Assembly (NCBI RefSeq): GCF_018603515.1
Contig: NZ_JACATN010000007.1
Span: forward strand, 1 to 64,000
Origin: Zobellia barbeyronii
Lineage (GTDB): Bacteria; Bacteroidota; Bacteroidia; Flavobacteriales; Flavobacteriaceae
DNA: 64,000 nucleotides
Reading direction: 5' to 3'
Positions 54,614 to 62,847 of the stretch are shown piece by piece; position 1 is the stretch's first letter; the number at the start of each line of letters is the position of its first letter. The position numbers and the translations under genes were made by a program. Under the pieces are notes generated by a model. That model was not told the DNA's origin. It saw nothing but the letters and a program-made list of their open reading frames with translations, and did not search any database.

Positions 54614-55870
54614 TCAACTTTCTGTTACGCTCTTCTTTCCTAATTCTTTACTCGCAAAATATACCAACTGAACTACCAATAATATAGACATGGCTATCAG
54701 TTGCATATGCACTACACTTTCTAAATTATCATGGTATAATACCACCAATAATATTTGCGAAAGACCTAATACGCCAGATAAAATAACAGGTACATAATGG
54801 TCTAACGACAAAAAGTAATATGCGAAAATGTTGGATATAGCGAACAGTGAAGTCGCCAATGCATACTGCCATAACAAACTGGACATAGCTACATACGAAT
54901 CTCCAAACATTAGGGTTATAATCAATTCCGGGAATAGGTAACATGCTGCTACAATGCCAGCAGAAAGCAACCCTATATAGGATACATATTTAAACAAAAT
55001 TGGTGCTGTTGGCTCGCCATCTTTTTGTTTTTGTACTACTACAGGAAGTAAGAGCATTACGAACATCCAAGCTACAAAATACACTACCCTGCCTATTAAA
55101 GCTAAAGAGGCATATAGACCAGCTTCGGTTGGTTCAAAATAGTGCTTTACTAAAAGGACATCACTATTATTTATGATTATTTGAGTAAACTCATAACAGG
55201 CGGTCAACCATATAAATTGTGAAACTCGCTTTGCATTATCCGGACTCAGTTTTCTAGATTCTTTAAAAGATATGGACGTACTATCCGAAGGAAAAAGTCC
55301 AAAAAGAAACGATAAAAAAATGCCCAATGCTACGAGTGTTCCAGGCTCTATATCTAATAAGAAAAGTAATATCATGGTTAGTAACAACCGGCTCCACATT
55401 TCTGTCTGGTAAGTGATAGACAACTTTCCAAATTCTTGTTTGCCCTGGTATGCACCTCTATTTACACTCATAAAAAAGTAAATAGGAATACCTAAACCAA
55501 AGATGATAAACATCCAATGACTTTCTGTATTGAAAAGCGATTGTAATTGTTTCGAAAAAATAAGAATAAGTACGCCTATAATTAGACCTACAATACTTGC
55601 TTGACGATAACTTATGTTCTTAAAAATATCCCATTCCTTACCTGAAAAAATTACAGCAAATTTTGCCGTAGCCAGTTGAAAGGTCATTCCCATAAAGGAC
55701 AAAACCAATAATAAGGTTACTAAAAGTGCTGCTTCCGAAAATGCTGCAGGCCCTAATAACCTACCTAACAAGAGGTTGTAAAGGTAGTTACCGCCATTTA
55801 CCAAAAGCACGCTACCCATGAACAACTGCTCTTGGGAAACTTTCTTAAACATTAACTTTATGGCGGTCAT
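54614..55870 (-). CDS. Polysaccharide flippase, Wzx/MOP type
   Basis: 418 residues with 12 predicted membrane helices and the N-terminal pattern of the MOP superfamily (GGNYLYNLLLGRLLGPAAFSEA). Flippases of this kind turn undecaprenyl-linked oligosaccharide across the inner membrane. First gene of the leftward arm of the glycan locus. Confidence 0.88.
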   Translation of the reverse strand: MTAIKLMFKKVSQEQLFMGSVLLVNGGNYLYNLLLGRLLGPAAFSEAALLVTLLLVLSFMGMTFQLATAKFAVIFSGKEWDIFKNISYRQASIVGLIIGVLILIFSKQLQSLFNTESHWMFIIFGLGIPIYFFMSVNRGAYQGKQEFGKLSITYQTEMWSRLLLTMILLFLLDIEPGTLVALGIFLSFLFGLFPSDSTSISFKESRKLSPDNAKRVSQFIWLTACYEFTQIIINNSDVLLVKHYFEPTEAGLYASLALIGRVVYFVAWMFVMLLLPVVVQKQKDGEPTAPILFKYVSYIGLLSAGIVAACYLFPELIITLMFGDSYVAMSSLLWQYALATSLFAISNIFAYYFLSLDHYVPVILSGVLGLSQILLVVLYHDNLESVVHMQLIAMSILLVVQLVYFASKELGKKSVTES

Positions 55871-56428
55871 AGTTGGTGATATCTAGGTTTTGTTTCTTAT
55901 CTCTACTATCATGTTCTTACTTCGCTACTTTTGGATATAAAAAGCATACTTATCTGTATGTCAAATATCTAGTTTCAAATTTTTTCTGAAATTCCGAACT
56001 TGATATCTAAACGAATTTTTGTTAGAATATTGTAGGATTTAACTTATAATCGATAAAACGTAGCGTTTCATAGAATTATCCTGCATTTCATCGATTATGT
56101 GATCTTTTCGTATCCACCAAATCTATACCTCTGTAATAACTCTTCTTTTCATTAAACTCCATTTAACCTCCTTCTCACCCACCATCTATTAGCTATTTAA
56201 ACTACTACGATTCATAGTATTACAATCCTTTAAACTCTAAAAAAAGATGAAGTTTTCAGTATCTTTTAATGTTTAAATTTATCTGTATTTACGGTGATTT
56301 TTGAGATAGAAAAGTTCATTTACGCTCAATTGTAGACCAATGGCTCAAATCAATAGATATACAATACCATCGATGAAATACAATATAAATACCTTTATAA
56401 TGTTATATTTTCTGACAATTAACCACCA
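55871..56428. promoter_or_regulatory. Divergent control region of the glycan locus
   Basis: About 560 bases between the flippase gene (left) and the GT-C-like gene (right), with no coding frame. ATAATCGAT at 56046-56054 and ATCGATTAT at 56090-56098 are an exact nine-base inverted repeat with a 35-base gap, and a third ATCGAT lies at 56368-56373. They are candidate regulator sites; no full promoter is clear on either strand. Confidence 0.45.
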
Positions 56429-59400
56429 ATGCAACGCACCAATGTTTTATTGATCTTGGCACTGGTCATAGGTATAGCATTTCATGGGTCGAGTATATTC
56501 TTTACTCTTGAGACTACCTATGATGCCCTGATTCATTTATTTTTTGCCGATCATTACGCCAATAGCTGGTTTGAACCTTGGGATTACCGTTGGTATACGG
56601 GTTTCACTGTACAAGCCTATCCTCCTTTGGTGCACCAATCTATTGGTATTCTTTCTCATATTGGCGGACTTAAGTTTGGAATGTTCAGCGTGGCTATGAT
56701 AGGGATTGTCTTATTTATAACAGGTGCTTATAGGTTTGGTCTTTTAATGACCGGTGATAGAAAAATAGCAGGTTATACAGCTTTGCTTGCCGTCTTTTCA
56801 TCAACCTTTGTAGAGACCTTACATATTTTTGGACAATTGCCCAGTATAATTGGGCTCTCTGTACTTTTACACTCCCTACCTGAAATTTATCTCTGGGTTA
56901 AAACAGGAAAAACTAGATATATAGTTACCAGTCTTTCATTGATTGCCGTTACGGTAACCTCACATCATGTGACCCCTATTTTTGGAATGATCTTCTTTAT
57001 TTTTCCCCTGCTAGGTATGGCGGTTATGGATTCGGCCAGAGATCAAGTCAATAGTTTTAAAGAGGTACGTTTTGGCGTCTTTTTTAAGCAATTTAAAAAG
57101 TGTTTCTGGCGGATAGTTATTTTTGGATTTTCCTCGTTATTTCTCATTGTTACTTGCATCCTACCCTATTGGATCAATTCAAAGAAAAACCCAATTACCC
57201 AAGTTCCCATACCCCATGGTTCCAGAGACAATTTTCTAGAGGTAACTTCATCGGGACTCGTATTTTTTGTTATTCCCTGGGGAATTCTGACTTTTATTCT
57301 CCCATTTTTGTTTTACCGTTTTTATAGTAGGCGATTCATCTTTTTTGGATTGTCATTTTCTATGTTAACCCTTTTGGGAACAGGAGGTACAACGCCTCTA
57401 CCTCTTATATTACTTGGCGAAACAGCTTTCAACATATTAACATTAGACCGTTTTACCCTTTGGGCAACCATTATGGCATTACCCCTTTTTGGGGAGTTTG
57501 CCTACCGTATGGTAGAAGGCGACCTCAAAGACCTTATTCAAGAAAATTGGGGCCGGGTGTATCATCGTATTCTTGGGGGGTTAATCATGGGAGGTATTTT
57601 ATTCATGGTCATTTTTACCATGAGCCTTGGCTATTTTAGACCATCACAGCCTCAGAAAATAAAGATGCAACCCATCATTAACTTTCTAAGTTCAGATTCA
57701 CATGACCACTGGCGTTATTTACCTTTAGGGTTTGGAGATCAAATGGCCTGGTTATCAGCACAGACAAAAGCCATGACGGTAGATGGTAATTACCATTCCG
57801 CTCGCCGTTTACCAGAACTTACCACAAGGGCCATTGAGCGTTTAGAAAATTCTAAATTTAGAGGGGTTGAAGGTATTGGTTCTCTACAGCAATTCTTGAC
57901 GGTACCTGAAAAATACAACCTTAAATATATATTTTCCAACGATAAATTTTATGACCCCATTCTCTATTTCTGCGGATGGCAGCGCCTACAACAACTGGAA
58001 AATGGAATAATGGTCTGGGAGAAATTAAACGTACCTCCCTTTCCCACAATAATGCCCAAAGAAGATGTTCATGTAGCCTTTAAAGTTATGTGGGGAATAA
58101 TTCCTATTCTTACCGTTGTTCTTGCATTTATTATAAATATTCAGTGGATATGGGTGAGAGCATTAAAAGCAAAAAAACTACCGCAAGGGGAGTTTATGAA
58201 ATACGCTATTAAGTTTAAGAATTTCCCAAAAAAATTGATAATCATCAATCATATTTGGGCTGTAATTATACTAATTGTTTTGGGGTATGGCATCTATCTA
58301 TTCTATATCAAAAATGTAGATCAAATTGCTCCTACTAATGTCGTTGAGGCCTATTATGATGCATTAGATTTTAAGGAATTCAACAAAGCATACTCATTTT
58401 TAAATCCTGATAGCGATAAAAGCATAGCACAATATATGCTGGAAGTATCGGTAACCGATGGTATTCTAAGTTCTTATGCCAAACTAGATTCTTTAGGTAT
58501 TGAGTTTTTACAGGAAAATGATACGACCGCTCGTGTCAAAGCAGCCACAAGATGGATTACTCCTTTAGAAAGCATAGATAAGGACTTTTACCATAGCCTT
58601 GTTAAGAAAAAAGGCAAATGGTATATTGAACCCTCTACGATAGATAATGATTTACCGCCCGATCAACTCTTTACCTCTAACAATACAACTTTCTTTAATC
58701 ATGGTAGACGAAAGATTACTACGCAACAAACACATCATGAAGATGTCCTAAAACAACCTGTTTTAGAGGTGCTGAAAGCTAAATTGGTCCAATACAACGG
58801 GAGTTATAGTATTATTGGCGAACTGCAAAACGTAGATCACGTTCCTGCAGATGTCGTTATAAAGGGTACACTTTATAATGACTTAAATAAAGAATTGGCA
58901 ACCTATAATGCCAAAGATGTTGCCAAGCATAAACTGATGCCAAAAGAAACTACTACGTTTAGAATAGATTTTGAAGGTATAGCTTGGTCATCTACAAAAG
59001 ATACTTTGCCTCCTACTTTTGACCCCGATCAGTTTACTCCTATGACGTTTGAGGAGCAACCTACTAAATTCAACCTACAGTGTGCGGGTAATGTTGCCAA
59101 TACGGATTTATACAAACAGGTGAGTCTGCAGGAGCTAATTTTTGAAGATCATAAAATTAGTGGTTCCCTTTTTAATTCGGGTATACAGGAAGTAACCATT
59201 CCACAGCTGTTAATTTCTTATTATGACGAAAGTAAAAACCTTCTGTGGGTAGAACATGAGTTTTTAACCGATGGTGTTCGCATTCAAAGAAAACGGTATT
59301 TTGAGTATGAACCAGCGTGCTTAACGGATATAAAAATTATAAATAGTAGTCTTAAAAACTGTTTCGTAAACGGAAGCCCTAACTCGGAAATTAGTGACAA

Positions 59401-59515
59401 GCTATTTCCTAACAGGGATAAATCACATGCCGAAGACCAGCTGCAGCCGTACTCCGGAAATGGTTTTGATTATTTAAAATTTGAGTTGAATAGTTATATC
59501 GGTAATCCTAAATGA
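56429..59515 (+). CDS. GT-C-like membrane protein with NTF2-like and beta-domain tail
   Basis: 1028 residues. The first 560 hold about 12 membrane helices, with an acidic loop after the first (TTYDALIHLFFADHYANSW, residues 29-47) as in GT-C transferases, and similarity in pattern to the PTPS-related membrane family (PF10131). A last helix ends near 630. The periplasmic tail has an NTF2-like domain (about 635-745, VVEAYYDALDFKEFNKAYSF) and two beta domains (about 765-870 and 890-1000). It could transfer sugars from a polyprenyl phosphate donor on the periplasmic side. First gene of the rightward arm. Confidence 0.75.
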   Translation: MQRTNVLLILALVIGIAFHGSSIFFTLETTYDALIHLFFADHYANSWFEPWDYRWYTGFTVQAYPPLVHQSIGILSHIGGLKFGMFSVAMIGIVLFITGAYRFGLLMTGDRKIAGYTALLAVFSSTFVETLHIFGQLPSIIGLSVLLHSLPEIYLWVKTGKTRYIVTSLSLIAVTVTSHHVTPIFGMIFFIFPLLGMAVMDSARDQVNSFKEVRFGVFFKQFKKCFWRIVIFGFSSLFLIVTCILPYWINSKKNPITQVPIPHGSRDNFLEVTSSGLVFFVIPWGILTFILPFLFYRFYSRRFIFFGLSFSMLTLLGTGGTTPLPLILLGETAFNILTLDRFTLWATIMALPLFGEFAYRMVEGDLKDLIQENWGRVYHRILGGLIMGGILFMVIFTMSLGYFRPSQPQKIKMQPIINFLSSDSHDHWRYLPLGFGDQMAWLSAQTKAMTVDGNYHSARRLPELTTRAIERLENSKFRGVEGIGSLQQFLTVPEKYNLKYIFSNDKFYDPILYFCGWQRLQQLENGIMVWEKLNVPPFPTIMPKEDVHVAFKVMWGIIPILTVVLAFIINIQWIWVRALKAKKLPQGEFMKYAIKFKNFPKKLIIINHIWAVIILIVLGYGIYLFYIKNVDQIAPTNVVEAYYDALDFKEFNKAYSFLNPDSDKSIAQYMLEVSVTDGILSSYAKLDSLGIEFLQENDTTARVKAATRWITPLESIDKDFYHSLVKKKGKWYIEPSTIDNDLPPDQLFTSNNTTFFNHGRRKITTQQTHHEDVLKQPVLEVLKAKLVQYNGSYSIIGELQNVDHVPADVVIKGTLYNDLNKELATYNAKDVAKHKLMPKETTTFRIDFEGIAWSSTKDTLPPTFDPDQFTPMTFEEQPTKFNLQCAGNVANTDLYKQVSLQELIFEDHKISGSLFNSGIQEVTIPQLLISYYDESKNLLWVEHEFLTDGVRIQRKRYFEYEPACLTDIKIINSSLKNCFVNGSPNSEISDKLFPNRDKSHAEDQLQPYSGNGFDYLKFELNSYIGNPK

Positions 59516-60741
59516 AAATGCACATACTACATATCTGCATTATTTTATCCCTACTTTTCTCGGGGTGTTCTAAGGAAACCGAAGTTAAGAAAGCTTCTAG
59601 TGTCAATTTTAAATTGCTCACATCAGAAGAAAATTTTACCGCCGGAGTACCTTTTTCTCTAAAATTTAGCGCTTCAGAGGAATCTAGTCCTGTCTTAGTA
59701 TTTAGAAATGCGGTAGGCACAACAATTCTGGATACTTCGTATAGCGATGGAGCTGTACAATTTGATGTTCCTAAGAACTTCTATGAAAAATCTGGTATTT
59801 GTTATTGGTCATTGGTTTCGGATGCTGAAGAGAAAATAAAGGGCACACTAAACATCCATGTAAATAATAAAAATGGCACTTTTTTAGAATCTTATTTAGG
59901 TCCTAGAAGTCTTACCGCTGGGCCTGAAGATTATGCCATGTTTGTAATGTTAGCAACCGATTTTTATGATAATCCATTAAACGATAGTACTTCTATTACA
60001 AGTAAAATTCAGTTTCAGGAAAGTCAATCAGAAGAAATATTAAGCTCTAAAAATCTAATTGCTTGGACGCGCGTACGGTCTCCAGAAAAATCTGGTCGGA
60101 TGCTAATTTCCGCAGCATGTAATGAAACGGACTCGAAAGAGTTTACAACTATTATATATGCTGCAAACCCGGTTGATTTTACTATTTCGTATGAGCGAAA
60201 TCATGAATATGCAGATGGTAATCAAGTAATAAAATTCAAAACAGATATTATCAGAGACACCTATGGTAACATAGCAAGTGAAGGTACTTTAGTCTATTTT
60301 ATAATAACAGATGACAAAGGAGCAAAACTTAAAGCACAGGGCACTACGCTAAACGGTAAGGCAGAAGCCCGTCTTCTACATCCCGAACACCAAGCCTCGT
60401 GGTCTGTTGAAGCATTTGTTACGGGTGCAGCAAGAAGCAAACCTATTAAAGTTGCTTTTATAGCTTCCGTAACCGATTATGAGGTAACTTTCTTAGACGG
60501 TAATAGGACTGTTTCTGTAGGCCCTCTAAAAAGTTTTATGAACCAATTAGTTCCTGACGGCATGCCCATTTCATTATCGATAAAAGATGTAAATGGAGAC
60601 GTGTTAGATGTACTAAGAACTTCATCTATGCAGGGTGAAGGTAAATTTGAATTATCACCGGATTTCTTTCCGACCGGTAGTTACGAGTTAAAGATTAAGA
60701 CCGCAGGGATAACGAAAACAAAATCAGTAGAACTAAAATGA
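59512..60741 (+). CDS. Lipoprotein with Ig-like domains
   Basis: 409 residues. Lipobox LFSGC (Cys19 from ATG 59512, or Cys17 from ATG 59518). Repeated beta-sandwich segments: about 25-115, 120-220, 225-320 (YADGNQVIKFKTDIIRDTYGN, resembling a bacterial Ig-like Big_1 unit) and 325-405. It probably binds glycan or bridges the envelope. Start overlaps the stop of the GT-C-like gene (ATGA), and its end overlaps the GH5-like start, so the three are translated together. Confidence 0.75.
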   Translation: MKMHILHICIILSLLFSGCSKETEVKKASSVNFKLLTSEENFTAGVPFSLKFSASEESSPVLVFRNAVGTTILDTSYSDGAVQFDVPKNFYEKSGICYWSLVSDAEEKIKGTLNIHVNNKNGTFLESYLGPRSLTAGPEDYAMFVMLATDFYDNPLNDSTSITSKIQFQESQSEEILSSKNLIAWTRVRSPEKSGRMLISAACNETDSKEFTTIIYAANPVDFTISYERNHEYADGNQVIKFKTDIIRDTYGNIASEGTLVYFIITDDKGAKLKAQGTTLNGKAEARLLHPEHQASWSVEAFVTGAARSKPIKVAFIASVTDYEVTFLDGNRTVSVGPLKSFMNQLVPDGMPISLSIKDVNGDVLDVLRTSSMQGEGKFELSPDFFPTGSYELKIKTAGITKTKSVELK

Positions 60742-62264
60742 AAATAAACAGAACCTTATATCGTATTTTTCTACTGGCGTCATTTTTAGCCCTGAACGGC
60801 CTAATCCTATTTGGCATTAGTAGTGCTTGGACGTACTTGAATACGGGTGCGGACCGGACATCTATGCTTCACTTACATGAAGACATTTCGGCCACCTACC
60901 TTCCCAAAGTACAATGGGAAATTGCCATGAACGAAGGCAGACCTATGGAAGAACAGACTTTGGGAGAAATTGAAAGAGATTATCTTAGTGCATGGCAAGT
61001 ACGTAATGCCGCTTACGCCAATAATGTACCCTATGGCATAGCTGACTATTATACAGATAGTATGCGTACTGAACTTTTTAAGATAACTGACCTCAACCTA
61101 AAAAATAAAATTACATTACAGACCACTACAATAGAACACCATCCTAAATTGGAATTCTATAGTACGGATGGCAAACTTGTTGTTTTGACAGATAAAAATG
61201 TTTTAGCCTATGAGGAGGTTTACCAAAACGAAAACTTAATTACCAAACGCAAACTTTTATCGGATTATAAGGTAATGTTACTTTTAGAGGATGGTTTTTG
61301 GAGGGTTAGGCAACTGGTAGAAACGGCCTTGCCTGAAGAAACGTTAGAAGTAGCCTCACAAATTCAAAATCTTGATGACTACCATTTTAAGGGTATAAAT
61401 TACTATCCACAGGATACCCCTTGGGATATGTTCGGTAGTCAATTTAATGATTCCATAATTGAACATGATTTTAAACTCATGGCAAAAATGGGCGTAAACA
61501 GCCTGCGTATATTCATTCCTTACGAGTCTTTTGGTAAGGAATATGTTGACCAAAAAAAAATAGAAAAGGTAAAACGAACGCTTGATATAGCCGAAAAGAC
61601 AGGACTAGATATCATGCCAACCTTGTTCGATTTTTACGGAAATTATAGCATTCATGATTGGACAATGACCAACCGTCATGTAGAACAAGTAGTTGAAGCC
61701 TTAAAAGACCACAATGCTATTATTGCTTGGGATGTTAAAAATGAGCCAGACCTAGATTTTGAGTCTCGGGGTAAAGAACGGGTTTTAGCTTGGCTAGAAC
61801 AGACTGTAGACCGTATTCGTAAAATAGACACTAAACATGCTATAACTATTGGGTGGTCTAGCCCTGAAGCTGCTGTTAATCTTACTGATAAATTAGACTT
61901 GGTCTCTTTCCATTATTACCGTGGAGCTCCAGAGTTTGAAAGTGCTTTCAATATTCTAAAAAGTAAGGTGACCGATAAACCATTGCTGCTTCAAGAATAT
62001 GGCTATTCTTCATACGACGGAATCTGGAACGGATTTTCAGGTTCTGATGAAAAAGAAAAGGAATATATGGGAACGATTCAAAAGGTGGTAGAAAAGGAGA
62101 ATCTGTCTCATATGATATGGACACTCTATGACTTCAGGAACATTCCAACTTCCGTAGTTGGGCGCTTACCATGGCGAAAAGTACGGCAGCGTCATTTTGG
62201 TTTACTAGATGATAAAGGTGAGAAAAAACCGGTTTACGATATCTTCTTCAATGAGAATCCATAA
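60738..62264 (+). CDS. Membrane-anchored GH5-like glycoside hydrolase
   Basis: 508 residues. An N-terminal membrane helix (8-29) anchors it with the bulk in the periplasm. Residues 35-205 are an unknown helical and NTF2-like region. A TIM-barrel follows (about 215-500; FKGINYYPQDTPWD), with the acid/base Glu336 in WDVKNEPD and the nucleophile Glu420 in LLQEYGYSS, and HYYRGA before it. This is the clan GH-A pattern, nearest to GH5. It could trim or release the polymer made by the locus, like the hydrolases of cellulose and Pel systems. Confidence 0.82.
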   Translation: MKINRTLYRIFLLASFLALNGLILFGISSAWTYLNTGADRTSMLHLHEDISATYLPKVQWEIAMNEGRPMEEQTLGEIERDYLSAWQVRNAAYANNVPYGIADYYTDSMRTELFKITDLNLKNKITLQTTTIEHHPKLEFYSTDGKLVVLTDKNVLAYEEVYQNENLITKRKLLSDYKVMLLLEDGFWRVRQLVETALPEETLEVASQIQNLDDYHFKGINYYPQDTPWDMFGSQFNDSIIEHDFKLMAKMGVNSLRIFIPYESFGKEYVDQKKIEKVKRTLDIAEKTGLDIMPTLFDFYGNYSIHDWTMTNRHVEQVVEALKDHNAIIAWDVKNEPDLDFESRGKERVLAWLEQTVDRIRKIDTKHAITIGWSSPEAAVNLTDKLDLVSFHYYRGAPEFESAFNILKSKVTDKPLLLQEYGYSSYDGIWNGFSGSDEKEKEYMGTIQKVVEKENLSHMIWTLYDFRNIPTSVVGRLPWRKVRQRHFGLLDDKGEKKPVYDIFFNENP

Positions 62265-62325
62265 TAACCTATTGTCTTTACAAACAGTTTATCCACTCCC
62301 CTTCTACTAAAATAATATAAGAAAA

Positions 62326-62628
62326 TTAAGCTTGGTTAGCACCCAATATATAAGTTGAATTTATTTTCTGCAACGAAGAAAACACGCTCTCGTTTGTCTT
62401 TCCTAGAATAGTTAGTTGGCGATTGCGTTTTGCTGCATTGTCATACAATTCTTGAAGCGCACTTGCTCCGTTAACATCAATACTTGTAATTCGATCTAAA
62501 TTTATAACTATACGTCTATCAGAGCCAAGGTATCTACCTATATGGCGGCTAAGAATTGTTGCACTACTGCTGTTTAAAGTTCCATGAACACAAAATATTC
62601 CACGTGCTTCTGTAATTTGTAAAGGCAT
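62326..62628 (-). CDS. STAS-domain protein without the phospho-acceptor Ser
   Basis: About 100 residues from ATG 62628 (MPLQITEARGIFCVHGTLNS); an ATG at 62658 would add ten residues. The STAS fold is clear (IVINLDRITSIDVNGASALQEL), but where anti-sigma factor antagonists have Asp-Ser-Ser-Gly this protein has Asp51-Val-Asn53-Gly, so the site phosphorylated in SpoIIAA-like proteins is Asn. It may bind a partner without being switched off by phosphorylation. It lies convergent to the GH5-like gene and divergent from the TPR gene. Confidence 0.85.
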   Translation of the reverse strand: MPLQITEARGIFCVHGTLNSSSATILSRHIGRYLGSDRRIVINLDRITSIDVNGASALQELYDNAAKRNRQLTILGKTNESVFSSLQKINSTYILGANQA

Positions 62629-62847
62629 AATATAAAATTTTGTAGGTTTATTTTTCACTTTTCTACAACACGAAATGACGTATAGAACGCACGAAAAGAA
62701 ATGTACCGTAGATGGACAGTAATTAACTGTAGATGAGTAGTTTTTATTGTTTTACAGTAATAAAAATAACACCCAAAGTTTTTACCCCACAGTACCAATA
62801 AATCCATTTTATGGGCGTTATACTCTTGTGGTAAAAAACCTACTTTA

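Noticed and set aside
52123-62264. Whole locus as a canonical Pel operon
   Set aside because: There is no PelD-like GAF protein or PelA-like deacetylase domain, and a receiver-GT2 and a GT-C-like protein are extra; the likeness is only in kinds of parts.
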